The position numbers and the translations under genes were made by a program. 64,000 nucleotides of DNA, from positions 40,530-104,529 of the forward strand of contig DATMPC010000034.1 in assembly GCA_035567895.1 (NCBI GenBank), given 5' to 3'. Below, in pieces: positions 16,611-24,852 of the stretch (its first letter is position 1; each line of letters opens with the position of its first letter). The stretch comes from Terriglobales bacterium. GTDB lineage: Bacteria; Acidobacteriota; Terriglobia; Terriglobales; Acidobacteriaceae. A model generated the notes under the pieces. It was not told the DNA's origin and made no database searches. It saw nothing but the letters and a program-made list of their open reading frames with translations.

Positions 16611-16637
16611 AAAAAGGCCTTCGACGTTGCGAAGGCC
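16611..16637 (-). terminator. Intrinsic terminator of the lysine-rich microgene
   Basis: On the minus strand, GGCCTTCG-CAACGT-CGAAGGCC (16616-16637) is a perfect 8-bp stem with a 6-base loop, followed by five T (16611-16615). It ends 24 bp after the stop of the microgene. Confidence 0.85.
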
Positions 16638-16661
16638 GCAAATCAGTTTGCCTGGCAGCAG

Positions 16662-16712
16662 TTATTTCTTTTTCGCTGCTTTCTTCTTTGTGGCCTTCTT
16701 TTTCATTGGCAT
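16662..16712 (-). CDS. 16-residue lysine-rich microprotein
   Basis: The frame ATG...TAA encodes MPMKKKATKKKAAKKK, a highly basic peptide (10 Lys of 16 residues). It has a near-perfect Shine-Dalgarno (AAGGAGGA, 16721-16728) 8 bases upstream of the ATG and a strong intrinsic terminator just downstream. The peptide resembles the Lys/Ala tails of histone H1-like proteins and could bind nucleic acid or acidic surfaces. The paired expression signals make it a real gene candidate despite its length. Alternatively it is a leader peptide, but nothing lies downstream before the terminator. Confidence 0.65.
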   Translation of the reverse strand: MPMKKKATKKKAAKKK

Positions 16713-16877
16713 GGTTATGTTCCTCCTTGTGGAACGTTCTCCCTTGATTTTGGAGAAGCTGCGAAAGCTGCTCCGCTTATTGCGTGGCCCCACTAACTAC
16801 CACAAGATATTGTGCTCACTCTTTTCGGATGTCAAGAAATATTCATAAAAGTTCCGGCTCTTATAATCGCGATTCAC

Positions 16878-18488
16878 ATGCCCGATCCGGTTGAACTCGA
16901 AATTTTTCGCGAGCTTTTTCACTCGATCGCAGAAGAGATGGGCGCCTCGTTGCGACGCAGCGCGTTTTCTCCGAACATTCGAGAGCGGCGCGATTACTCA
17001 TGCGCAGTCTTCGATCGGAGTGCGCAAGTAATCGCGATGGGCGATCACATGCCGGTCCATCTTGGTTCGATGCCGATGTCGGTGCGAGCCGTGATCGAGC
17101 GCTTGGATCTTGGTCCCGGTGACGTCGCGATGGTGAACGATCCTTTCGCCGGCGGCACGCATTTGCCAGACATCACACTAGTGGCTCCTGTTCACATCTC
17201 TCCGCGAAAGTCTTTAACCAGGAAACCCGATTTCTACGTTGCCTCACGCGCGCATCATGCGGATGTCGGCGGAGCAGCGGCTGGATCAATGGGACTCTCG
17301 CGCGAGATCTATCAGGAAGGACTGCGTATTCCGCCTGTCTTTCTTGTTCGCGCGGGAGCGATGCAACAGGATGTTCTAGAGATGGTCCTGGCGAATGTTC
17401 GTACTCCAGAGGAGCGTGAGGGGGATTTGGGCGCGCAGATAGCTGCCTGCAACACTGGAGCGCGACGACTGCAGGAGGTCTGCGAGCGTTATGGCCTGGC
17501 GCGCGTGCGCCGCGCTACTGAGGAACTGCAGGACTATGCCGAGCAGATGACGCGATCGCTGCTCGAAGGCGTCCCTCCCGGCGTGTATTCGGCGGAGGAC
17601 TTTCTCGATAACGATGGTATCAACGATCATCCGGTGCGTGTCGCTGTCAGCATTCGAATTGACAAGCATAAGCGCGGAAACTCACAGCCGCTGGTCACGG
17701 TTGACTTTGCTGGGAGCGATCCTCAAGTTGAAGGCAGCATCAACGCCGTCGAGGCGATCACCTACTCTGCATGCTTCTATGTATTTCGTTGCCTGCTGGC
17801 CGAAGATGTTCCGGCCGCGGCGGGCATCATGCGACCGATTCGCGTGATTGCACCGAAAGGAACTGTGGTGAATGCCGATCCTCCGGCGGCCGTGGCGGGA
17901 GGGAACGTCGAGATGTCGCAGCGCATCGTAGACACTTTGTTTCGCGCATTGGCGCAAGCTATGCCGGATCGTATTCCTGCTGCGTCTTCAGGAACAATGA
18001 ACAACCTCACCATCGGTGGACTCTTCCCCAGCGACCATGCCCGTGCGGGCGAGCCGTTCGCATACTACGAGACCATCGCCGGCGGGATGGGCGCGCGTCC
18101 GACCCAAGACGGAATCTCGGGTGTACATACGCACATGACCAACTCACTGAACACTCCAGCTGAGGCGCTGGAGTATGCGTATCCATTTCGGGTAACGAAG
18201 TACTCGCTGCGGCCGAACAGTGGAGGAGTGGGAAGGCATCGAGGGGGCGACGGAATCGTACGCGAGCTGGAGTTGCGGTGTGAGGCCGAGGTCACCTTGC
18301 TCGCGGATCGGCGTCTGCGTGGTCCCTACGGGCTGGACGGCGGAAACGATGGGACGCCAGGACGAAATGTCATCATTCAGAGTGATGGCTCCGAGGCGCC
18401 GATTCCGGCGAAAGGAAGCGTTCGTCTCCGGCGCGGTGACCGGATTAGGATTGAATCGCCCGGCGGTGGAGGTTGGGGAAGGGCTTGA
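16878..18488 (+). CDS. Hydantoinase B / oxoprolinase family protein (HyuB)
   Basis: About 536 residues. The sequence matches HyuB throughout: ELEIFRELFHSIAEEMGASLRRSAFSPNIRERRDYSCAVFD, GDHMPVHLGSMPMSV, GDVAMVNDPFAGGTHLPDITLV, ASRAHHADVGG, MNNLTIGG, YYETIAGGMGARPTQDGISGVHTHMTNSLNTP and the end RLRRGDRIRIESPGGGGWG. The family opens hydantoins, oxoproline or related rings with ATP, working with a HyuA subunit or domain. No HyuA lies nearby, which is unusual. I placed the start at the ATG of MPDPVELEIF; the upstream open frame has no homologous sequence. Confidence 0.9.
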   Translation: MPDPVELEIFRELFHSIAEEMGASLRRSAFSPNIRERRDYSCAVFDRSAQVIAMGDHMPVHLGSMPMSVRAVIERLDLGPGDVAMVNDPFAGGTHLPDITLVAPVHISPRKSLTRKPDFYVASRAHHADVGGAAAGSMGLSREIYQEGLRIPPVFLVRAGAMQQDVLEMVLANVRTPEEREGDLGAQIAACNTGARRLQEVCERYGLARVRRATEELQDYAEQMTRSLLEGVPPGVYSAEDFLDNDGINDHPVRVAVSIRIDKHKRGNSQPLVTVDFAGSDPQVEGSINAVEAITYSACFYVFRCLLAEDVPAAAGIMRPIRVIAPKGTVVNADPPAAVAGGNVEMSQRIVDTLFRALAQAMPDRIPAASSGTMNNLTIGGLFPSDHARAGEPFAYYETIAGGMGARPTQDGISGVHTHMTNSLNTPAEALEYAYPFRVTKYSLRPNSGGVGRHRGGDGIVRELELRCEAEVTLLADRRLRGPYGLDGGNDGTPGRNVIIQSDGSEAPIPAKGSVRLRRGDRIRIESPGGGGWGRA

Positions 18489-18514
18489 TCCAGTTTGATA
18501 GCGAGGCGTGACTA

Positions 18515-18898
18515 ATGACCAAAATTCGAACCGTTCGCGTCTTCTCAGCAGCGAAAGTAAATGCACTTCTGTATGGAATTCTGGGATTGCTCATCGCTCC
18601 CTTTCTGATGCTTGGGCCGGGACTTGCAATGATGGGCGGTGAAAAACGTTCTGGCGGATTCGGTGGGGTCATCGCCGTTGCTGCAATCGCTCCCATCTTT
18701 TATGGGTTGATCGGCTTCGTCGCCGGAGCAATCATGGCTTTTATCTACAACGCGATTTCACATTCGGTTGGTGGAATTGAAGTCGAACTTGATTTTCCAC
18801 CCTCGCCAATCACGACTGTGCCTTCCTTGCCGGTCTCCGCGCCGCCAATCGCTGCGTCGAGCGAGCCTGCTCCACCAGTTCGCCCTGAATTCGAGTGA
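18515..18898 (+). CDS. Small membrane protein with proline-rich tail
   Basis: A 127-residue protein of unknown function. Two hydrophobic helices (LLYGILGLLIAPFLMLGPGLAM and VIAVAAIAPIFYGLIGFVAGAIMAFIYNAI) are joined by a Gly/Lys loop. The C-terminal ~45 residues are Pro/Ser/Ala-rich (PPSPITTVPSLPVSAPP). The pattern resembles the DUF3566-type small integral membrane proteins, a weak resemblance. It lies 26 bp after hyuB on the same strand. Confidence 0.6.
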   Translation: MTKIRTVRVFSAAKVNALLYGILGLLIAPFLMLGPGLAMMGGEKRSGGFGGVIAVAAIAPIFYGLIGFVAGAIMAFIYNAISHSVGGIEVELDFPPSPITTVPSLPVSAPPIAASSEPAPPVRPEFE

Positions 18899-18950
18899 TA
18901 AACTGAGAAGTTTGGCCACGCTGCTTTGACGACTATGAGTCAGCAGCTTC

Positions 18951-18979
18951 GAGACGCAGTCCGCCGCGGCGGATGTCTC
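18951..18979. repeat. Imperfect palindrome with TCCGCCGCGGCGGA core
   Basis: GAGAC...GTCTC flanks a perfect 14-bp palindrome (18960-18973). The core is shared with the larger palindromes at 32171-32192 and 34530-34565, which contain CGTCCGCCGCGGCGGACG. It sits 31 bp upstream of tdh. Confidence 0.5.
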
Positions 18980-19010
18980 TACCCTATGCCCTACGAAGGA
19001 TCGTCGTCGC

Positions 19011-20066
19011 ATGCCTGAAACAATGCAGGCCATCGTTAAGCCGCAGGCAGGACCCGGCTCAGAGTTGCGGGCGGTGCCACGGCCGGAGATTGGGCCCACA
19101 GATGTTCTCGTCAAGGTTCAAGTAGCCTCCATTTGCGGTACCGACCTGCACATTTACGAATGGGACGCGTGGGCACAGAAGCGCATCCATCCTCCGCTGG
19201 TTCCCGGACACGAGTTCTGCGGGACCGTCGCCGCGATAGGCCGCGAAGTCACGAGCGTGAAAGAAGGCGACTTCGTCTCGGCGGAGATGCACGTAAACTG
19301 CGGCAAGTGTTTGCAATGCCGCACTGGCGAAGCGCACATCTGCCAGAACGTGAAGATTATTGGCGTCGATGCTGATGGCGCGTTCGCGGATTACGTAAAG
19401 ATTCCCGAATCGAATATTTGGAAACTCGATCCGTCTATTCCTGCCGACTATGCCTCGATCCTCGATCCGCTGGGGAATGCTGTGCATACGGTTCTCGCCG
19501 GCGAGATTGCAGCCAAGACCGTCGCGGTGATTGGCTGTGGTCCCATCGGGCTGTTCTCCATTGCCGTTGCGCGAGCGGTTGGAGCTTCACAAGTGTTTGC
19601 ACTCGAAGTGAATGAGCATCGCCGAAAGTTAGCGAAGGCGATGAAGGCTGACCATGTGTGCGATCCGAGCAAAGGTAACGTGAAGCAGTTTGTTCTGGAG
19701 CGCACCGACGGAACCGGTGTGGACGTAGTGCTCGAGATGTCGGGACATCCAGATGGCATCAAAACGGGATTCGATATTTTGCGTCTTGGCGGCCGTGTCT
19801 CGTTGCTTGGGATTCCTTCAGTTCCGATCAAAATGAATTTCGCTGAAGATCTGATCTTTAAGGGCGCAATCGTGCAGGGCATCAATGGCCGCCTCATGTA
19901 CAAGACCTGGTACCAGATGCAGGCTCTGCTCAAGGCCGGCAAGCTCGATCTTTCTCCGGTGATCACCGACCGCATGCCTCTGAAAGACTTCAGCAAAGGT
20001 ATGGAGCGTTTGAAGACCGGTGAGGCGAGCAAGATATTGCTCTATCCGAATGGGATGGAAAGATAA
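19011..20066 (+). CDS. tdh: L-threonine 3-dehydrogenase
   Basis: A 351-residue zinc alcohol-dehydrogenase-type enzyme that oxidises L-threonine to 2-amino-3-ketobutyrate with NAD+. Catalytic zinc ligands lie in ASICGTDLHIYEWD and PGHEFCG; the structural zinc site is CGKCLQCRTGEAHIC; the NAD fold is VAVIGCGPIGLFSIAVARAVGA. GTDLHIYEWDAWAQ and INGRLMYKTWYQMQALL are diagnostic of Tdh rather than other MDR dehydrogenases. The usual partner kbl (2-amino-3-ketobutyrate CoA ligase) is not next to it here. Confidence 0.93.
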   Translation: MPETMQAIVKPQAGPGSELRAVPRPEIGPTDVLVKVQVASICGTDLHIYEWDAWAQKRIHPPLVPGHEFCGTVAAIGREVTSVKEGDFVSAEMHVNCGKCLQCRTGEAHICQNVKIIGVDADGAFADYVKIPESNIWKLDPSIPADYASILDPLGNAVHTVLAGEIAAKTVAVIGCGPIGLFSIAVARAVGASQVFALEVNEHRRKLAKAMKADHVCDPSKGNVKQFVLERTDGTGVDVVLEMSGHPDGIKTGFDILRLGGRVSLLGIPSVPIKMNFAEDLIFKGAIVQGINGRLMYKTWYQMQALLKAGKLDLSPVITDRMPLKDFSKGMERLKTGEASKILLYPNGMER

Positions 20067-20075
20067 CCCCTCCAA

Positions 20076-20167
20076 ACTACAGAGGACACAGAGAGCAGAG
20101 AGGGGGTTGAGGGTCGGCTGGGACTTATGTTCATTTTCCTCTGTGTTCTCCGTGTCCTCTGTGGTTA
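20076..20167. repeat. Inverted repeat, CAGAGGACAC-type arms
   Basis: Left arm 20076-20104 (AACTACAGAGGACACAGAG...) and right arm 20139-20167 are reverse complements with about 4 mismatches of 29, separated by a 34-bp loop. It fills the gap between tdh and the biotin carboxylase gene. It shows the same purine-rich 9-base periodicity as other repeats in the window. Confidence 0.7.
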
Positions 20168-20182
20168 GTTGAACCACCGTTC

Positions 20183-21724
20183 ATGACATCAGCTGCCCCA
20201 TTCAAGAAGATCCTTATCGCGAATCGCGGCGAGATCGCGGTGCGTGTTATTCGCGCGTGCCGCGAGATGGGCATTCTTTCGGTTGCCGTTTTTTCCGATG
20301 TTGATCGTGCTGCGCTGCACGTGATAAAGGCTGATGAGGCTTATCACATCGGTCCTGCTGCTGCCGCCGAATCCTATTTGAATATTCAGCGGATTCTCGA
20401 TGTCGCCAAACGAAGCGGCGCCGACGCCATCCATCCTGGCTACGGATTTCTTTCCGAGAACGCGCAATTCGCCAAGGCTTGTGGCGAAGCTGGCGTTAAG
20501 TTCATCGGACCCTCACCGGCCGCCATGGAGGCAATGGGATCGAAGACGCGTGCACGCGAAGCTGCCGATCGTGCCGGGCTCCCGCGTGTTCCCGGTTCGG
20601 TACGCGCGCTGGAGTCCGTGGCAGAAGCAGAAAATGTGGCAGCGTCGGTTGGGTATCCCGTGATGCTTAAGGCGGCGGCTGGCGGAGGGGGCAAGGGAAT
20701 GCGTCGCGTTAACAAGCGCGACGAGTTGGCCTCGGCGTTCAGCGCCGCGCAGAGCGAGGCTCTACGGGCCTTTGGCAACAGCGATGTGTACATCGAGAAG
20801 CTGATTGTCCAGCCTCGTCACATAGAAATTCAGGTGCTCGGCGACGAGCACGGCAATCTTATGTATCTCGGCGAACGCGAGTGCTCGGTACAACGGAGGC
20901 ATCAGAAGGTAATCGAGGAAGCGCCGTCTCCGGTTGTTGATGGAGCCATGCGTCAAGCCATGGGTGAGACCGCAGTGGCCCTGGCGCGAGCCGCTGGATA
21001 CTACAACGCGGGGACCGTCGAGTTTCTGGTTGACCAGAACATGAATTTCTACTTCCTGGAGATGAACACCCGTCTGCAAGTGGAACATCCGGTGACGGAG
21101 CTAGTGACGGGACTCGATCTCGTGCATTTGCAGATCTTGATAGCCGCAGGAGCGAAGCTTCCGTTCGCGCAGAGCGATCTGCAGCTTCGCGGACACGCTA
21201 TCGAAGTGCGAGTCTACGCAGAAGATCCGGACAACAACTTCTTTCCCTCACCTGGGAAGATCATGCGCTTGCTTACACCCTCTGGTCCAGGAATTCGCGA
21301 GGACAGTGGCATCTACGAAGGCTGGACAGTGCCGCTAGACTATGATCCGATGCTGGCAAAACTCATCGCGTATGCTCCAACACGCGAACAAGCAATTCGC
21401 CGCCTGCGACGCGCTCTGGATGAATATTTCGTTGGAGGGATAGCCACTAATCTGGGACTCTTTCGAGAGATCCTCGATGATAGCGAGTTCGTCTCCGCAA
21501 AGATCGACACTGGTTACCTCGATCGCCTCATCCCAGCTCGCACCGCATCGGTATCTCCGATGAACGATACAGGGGAGAGAGTGGCTGCAATCGCTGCCGC
21601 GCTAATGCAATCAGCCCAGAATGGCAAGGCGTTGTCTACGAATAACGGGGTGAACGGCGGCAGCCACTCTCCGAGCGATCGGTGGAAGCGCGTTGCGCGC
21701 CAGGAGGCGCTGCGCAAGAGATGA
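20183..21724 (+). CDS. accC: Biotin carboxylase subunit
   Basis: A 513-residue ATP-grasp enzyme that carboxylates the biotin of a carrier protein using bicarbonate and ATP. Signatures: KILIANRGEIAVRVIRACREMGI, ADAIHPGYGFLSENAQFA, MLKAAAGGGGKGMR (ATP loop), FLEMNTRLQVEHPVTE and GHAIEVRVYAEDP. The C-terminal ~50 residues are low in complexity and extend past the usual ~450-residue size. The stop overlaps the start of the biotin carrier gene (ATGA). No carboxyltransferase subunit is present nearby, so the acyl-CoA acceptor (acetyl-, propionyl- or methylcrotonyl-CoA) is open. Confidence 0.92.
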   Translation: MTSAAPFKKILIANRGEIAVRVIRACREMGILSVAVFSDVDRAALHVIKADEAYHIGPAAAAESYLNIQRILDVAKRSGADAIHPGYGFLSENAQFAKACGEAGVKFIGPSPAAMEAMGSKTRAREAADRAGLPRVPGSVRALESVAEAENVAASVGYPVMLKAAAGGGGKGMRRVNKRDELASAFSAAQSEALRAFGNSDVYIEKLIVQPRHIEIQVLGDEHGNLMYLGERECSVQRRHQKVIEEAPSPVVDGAMRQAMGETAVALARAAGYYNAGTVEFLVDQNMNFYFLEMNTRLQVEHPVTELVTGLDLVHLQILIAAGAKLPFAQSDLQLRGHAIEVRVYAEDPDNNFFPSPGKIMRLLTPSGPGIREDSGIYEGWTVPLDYDPMLAKLIAYAPTREQAIRRLRRALDEYFVGGIATNLGLFREILDDSEFVSAKIDTGYLDRLIPARTASVSPMNDTGERVAAIAAALMQSAQNGKALSTNNGVNGGSHSPSDRWKRVARQEALRKR

Positions 21725-22215
21725 CCTTCGATGTGACGGTCAACGGCCGCGATTACCGCGTCGAACTGGAACAAGCAGAGACTGGAAGCTGGGCGGCCCG
21801 CGTAAACGGCGAGCAGGTTGCAGTCAACGCCGCGAATACTGCCGCTGGAGTGCTGTCCGTGCTGATCGGGAGCGAGTCTTACGAGATTGTTGCCAATGCT
21901 GCTCAGCAGCAGATTGCGATTGGAGGCGTTCGTTATTCAGTTGAAGTTCGCGATCCGCGATCCTGGCGTACACGCCGCGCGCGTGCCGGCGGTCAGGATG
22001 GGGCAAAGAAAATCACAGCTCCCATGCCAGGGAAGGTTGTCCGCATCATCGCCCAACCGGGCACCGAGGTGGAACAAGGCTCAGGCGTCATCGTGATCGA
22101 AGCAATGAAGATGCAGAATGAGCTCAAATCGCCGAAGAAAGGTATGGTTGTGAAGATCCTTGCCGCCGTGGGAGCGTCGGTCAATGCGGGAGATGTGTTG
22201 GCGGTAATTGAATAA
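21721..22215 (+). CDS. Biotin carboxyl carrier protein
   Basis: About 164 residues starting at the ATG that overlaps the accC stop by 4 bp. The C-terminal lipoyl/biotinyl domain has the biotinylation site EAMKM (VIVIEAMKMQNELKSPKKGMVVKI) preceded by ITAPMPGKVVRIIAQPGTEVEQG. The N-terminal part (FDVTVNGRDYRVELEQ, GVRYSVEVRDPRSW) resembles the linker region of propionyl-CoA or pyruvate carboxylase-type carriers. It accepts CO2 from the AccC subunit. Translational coupling suggests a tight AccC-carrier complex. Confidence 0.9.
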   Translation: MTFDVTVNGRDYRVELEQAETGSWAARVNGEQVAVNAANTAAGVLSVLIGSESYEIVANAAQQQIAIGGVRYSVEVRDPRSWRTRRARAGGQDGAKKITAPMPGKVVRIIAQPGTEVEQGSGVIVIEAMKMQNELKSPKKGMVVKILAAVGASVNAGDVLAVIE

Positions 22216-22586
22216 GAACCGCACGCGAATTTGGAACCGATTCCCCTTGAGGTCAGCGCGTCGTTGTCCGATCCGGCTTCTGCTTTGTTCCTCCTGAATG
22301 ATCTCGAAGCCAAAAACGCGACAAGAGCTGCTATAAGGCACATCACCGGAATCACAAAGATGTCGATCCTGATGTTGTAACGGGCAGGCACGGTGGCAAC
22401 GCAACACCATCCAAGCAGCCAATTAGCACCCACGATAAAGATCGGGTGAAGAAACAGCTTCGGCCGGTAATGTGTTCCCTGGTAACCGCGCCTTATCCCA
22501 TCGTAGAGTGCCTGGATCGATGCATAGAAAACTGCACCGAGGAAAGTTGCGAAAAACGCGGCGCAAACAACATCGTTGTTTTCCAT
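21993..22586 (-). CDS. Possible membrane protein, 3' end overlaps carrier gene
   Basis: From 22586 leftward a 197-residue frame begins MENNDVVCAAFFATFLGAVFYASIQALYDG. It has at least three hydrophobic helices (LFLHPIFIVGANWLLGWCCVATV, IDIFVIPVMCLIAALVAFLAS) and a charged cap. Codon pattern and hydrophobic profile suggest a genuine small membrane protein over about 22230-22586. The last ~75 codons run antisense through the biotin carrier gene and look like nonsense, so the original stop may have been lost. No family is recognised. Treat the 3' end as unreliable. Confidence 0.4.
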   Translation of the reverse strand: MENNDVVCAAFFATFLGAVFYASIQALYDGIRRGYQGTHYRPKLFLHPIFIVGANWLLGWCCVATVPARYNIRIDIFVIPVMCLIAALVAFLASRSFRRNKAEAGSDNDALTSRGIGSKFACGSYSITANTSPALTDAPTAARIFTTIPFFGDLSSFCIFIASITMTPEPCSTSVPGWAMMRTTFPGMGAVIFFAPS

Positions 22587-22648
22587 GCTCCAGCTAACGA
22601 ACCGTGCCCCAACTAGCGATTGCCACTTTCATCATGACAACTTTCAAC

Positions 22649-23644
22649 TCAAATCTCTTCCCGGCTTCCGCTTTTGACACTGCGATAAGCAGCATCGAGC
22701 ACCTGCTGGTTACGCAGTCCTTCGGTTCCCGGCGCCACGAATGGAATCCCTTGTTCTACGTGAAGCGCGAAAGCGTCCACCTGATCCGCATACGTTGTGT
22801 CGTTGGAGATGTGTTCGGTGGAGATCTCGCCGCCAATCGGTCTAGTGTGCAGTGCAATCGCGTGATCGACGGCCAGGGCATCTTCAGCTCCCACCAGTCC
22901 TCCGTCTCCCATAATCCATAGTGGGCTGCGGTATTCGCCTCGCGTGGAAACTGTTACAGCAGCAATCGGTCCTTTCTGGAACTCCAGCACCAACGTTGCC
23001 GCCGACTCTACCGCTCCTGATTCATTGTCGTAAAGAGCCCGAGCGAATACTGCACTGACTTCGTCCTGAAGGATGTATCGAAGAGCATCGATGCAGTGGA
23101 CGCCAACGTCTCCCACAGGACCACCGCACGCCAGGCTCGGGTCTGAGATCCAGGTCCTGGCATGCTGGCGGGTGTAGTAGTGAAATTCCGAACGGGCGAG
23201 CAATGGCTTGCCGATCGTGCCTGCAGCGACAATCTCGCGAATCCGGTTGACACTCGGTTCAAAGCGAAAGTTTTGCGCAACGCCCAGCGGCACTCTGGCG
23301 CCTTCTGCAGCGGCAAGCATGCGCTCGCACTCCCCTGCATTCATCGCCATCGGTTTTTCGCACAGCACCGGTTTACGGTGCTCAAGCGCAACGAGAACGT
23401 GCTGAAGGTGTAGCGCGTCTGGCGATGCGACGAAAATTGCGTCGACGTCTGACGATGCGCAGAGAGCTTCCGGAGAATCGTAGACCTGAAGCGGGAATTG
23501 ACTGTACTCATTTCTCGCTTCCTGCGCTTTTCGCTGATCTCGGCGCCAGAGACCGGTCACTGTGCAGTGCTTCGCCTGGGAAAACCCCGGCATAAGTCGC
23601 TTGACTGCGTGAAGGCCGAAGCCCAGGATTCCGTAGCGGATCAC
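22649..23644 (-). CDS. Gfo/Idh/MocA-family oxidoreductase
   Basis: A 331-residue NAD(P)-dependent sugar-type dehydrogenase. The Rossmann start is YGILGFGLHAVKRLMPGF, and the catalytic lysine motif is RKPVLCEKPMAMNAGECERML. The conserved mid-region NFRFEPSVNRIREIVAAGTIGKPLLARSEFHYY and GGPVGDVGVHCIDALRYIL fit the family. It oxidises or reduces a sugar or inositol; the substrate is unknown. It overlaps the SurA-like gene by 4 bp (ATGA) on the same strand, so it is translationally coupled to an envelope chaperone, a pairing that is odd in function. Confidence 0.88.
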   Translation of the reverse strand: MIRYGILGFGLHAVKRLMPGFSQAKHCTVTGLWRRDQRKAQEARNEYSQFPLQVYDSPEALCASSDVDAIFVASPDALHLQHVLVALEHRKPVLCEKPMAMNAGECERMLAAAEGARVPLGVAQNFRFEPSVNRIREIVAAGTIGKPLLARSEFHYYTRQHARTWISDPSLACGGPVGDVGVHCIDALRYILQDEVSAVFARALYDNESGAVESAATLVLEFQKGPIAAVTVSTRGEYRSPLWIMGDGGLVGAEDALAVDHAIALHTRPIGGEISTEHISNDTTYADQVDAFALHVEQGIPFVAPGTEGLRNQQVLDAAYRSVKSGSREEI

Positions 23645-24687
23645 TTCACGTTCTTGAGCAGATCTTCGGCGTAATAGTTGGAGATCTTCGCCTCATTGTG
23701 CACGACGTCGTAGTAGGCAGCCTTCAGTAGCTGCTCGCAGCCGTCGCGCAGTTGTTCGCGGACGAATTGCTGCACGCGCGGATCGTTGAGTTCGCGTTGC
23801 CCTGCGGGTTCCTTCGAAATCAACCGAACGATGCTGTATCCGATGGTGCGTTTGCTGGCGCCGTCGACCATGGGAAGAGGATGACTCACCTCGCCCGGCT
23901 TGAGTTTTGAGACAGCAGCATAAATCTCGGGATTGGTGCGCAACTGCGATTCCGAGATCATGCCCATGTCGCCACCGTTTCCCGCAGTATCGGGCTGCTC
24001 GGAATAGTTCATCGCGACCTGGGAGAAGTCATCGCCGCTTTCAAGGCGGTTTTCGATCATCTGGATCTTCTTGCGAGCATCAGCCTCGTTTTGCGCTTTG
24101 TCGTTCTTGAGATTGCTCACCTGCTGCGCCGGCTGCGCCGTAACCACGATCTGCGCGAGATGATAACGCGGCTCGATCAGGTTGAACTGCGCCTTATTCG
24201 CGTTGTAGAAATCGGTGATCTCTTTGTCGCTGATGTTGATCTTCGAAGTAATTTCTTTGTTCAGGACCTTCTCGATGGTGAGATTCCGCCGCACGTCGCG
24301 CTTCAGATCGTCGAGCGACATGTGGCTGTCCTTCAGCTTCTGATCGAATTGTTCTTTGGTGTATGGAGCTTTCAGCTCGTTAAGCTTGCGATCAACTTCA
24401 TCGTCCGTGGCGAGCAAGCCAAGCTTCTCCGCGCGCTGCATCATGATCTCCTGATCGATAAGCTGTTTCAGGATATTCAGCCGCAGGCTGTCTGCCTGTT
24501 CGCCAGTGGGCTTCTGAGGGGCGCTGGACGATTGGTTTTCGTAGTACTTGTCCACCTCAGCCCGGCTGATGTTGCGTCCGTTCACCTTCGCCAGAACGTC
24601 GGCGCCATGTTGCGAGCTGCCGCAGCCAGCGAGTATCGCGCAGAAAAAGAGGATTGGAAAGTAAGAATAGCCGCCAAACAATTTCAA
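23641..24687 (-). CDS. SurA/PrsA-like peptidyl-prolyl isomerase lipoprotein
   Basis: A 348-residue envelope chaperone starting at TTG with GGAG 7 bases upstream. The lipobox LAGC (C22) makes it a lipoprotein. The N-terminal SurA-like helical domain (VLAKVNGRNISRAEVDKYYENQ, LNILKQLIDQEIMMQRAEKLGLLATDDEVDRKL) is followed by a parvulin PPIase domain (RYHLAQIVVTAQP, DFSQVAMNYSEQPDTAGNGGDMGMI, LKPGEVSHPLP). It helps outer-membrane proteins fold. It lies downstream of the DsbA-like gene and lptD, its likely client, on the same strand. Confidence 0.88.
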   Translation of the reverse strand: MKLFGGYSYFPILFFCAILAGCGSSQHGADVLAKVNGRNISRAEVDKYYENQSSSAPQKPTGEQADSLRLNILKQLIDQEIMMQRAEKLGLLATDDEVDRKLNELKAPYTKEQFDQKLKDSHMSLDDLKRDVRRNLTIEKVLNKEITSKINISDKEITDFYNANKAQFNLIEPRYHLAQIVVTAQPAQQVSNLKNDKAQNEADARKKIQMIENRLESGDDFSQVAMNYSEQPDTAGNGGDMGMISESQLRTNPEIYAAVSKLKPGEVSHPLPMVDGASKRTIGYSIVRLISKEPAGQRELNDPRVQQFVREQLRDGCEQLLKAAYYDVVHNEAKISNYYAEDLLKNVK

Positions 24688-24852
24688 AGGTCAAGCTCCA
24701 CAGTACGCACATTCCATGGGACGAATGAGGGGAATTGTACAGAGGATTCGCGAATTGTGTAATTCGCGATCGCGTATGCGCTGGTGCGCGATTCCGCTAT
24801 TTCGCGCAACGTTCCCGTACAAAATTTACCAGATTGCGTAAGTCTCTCAGCC

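Noticed and set aside
24091..24762. 223-residue plus-strand frame
   Set aside because: It is antisense to the SurA-like gene and its sequence follows from reading that gene backward.
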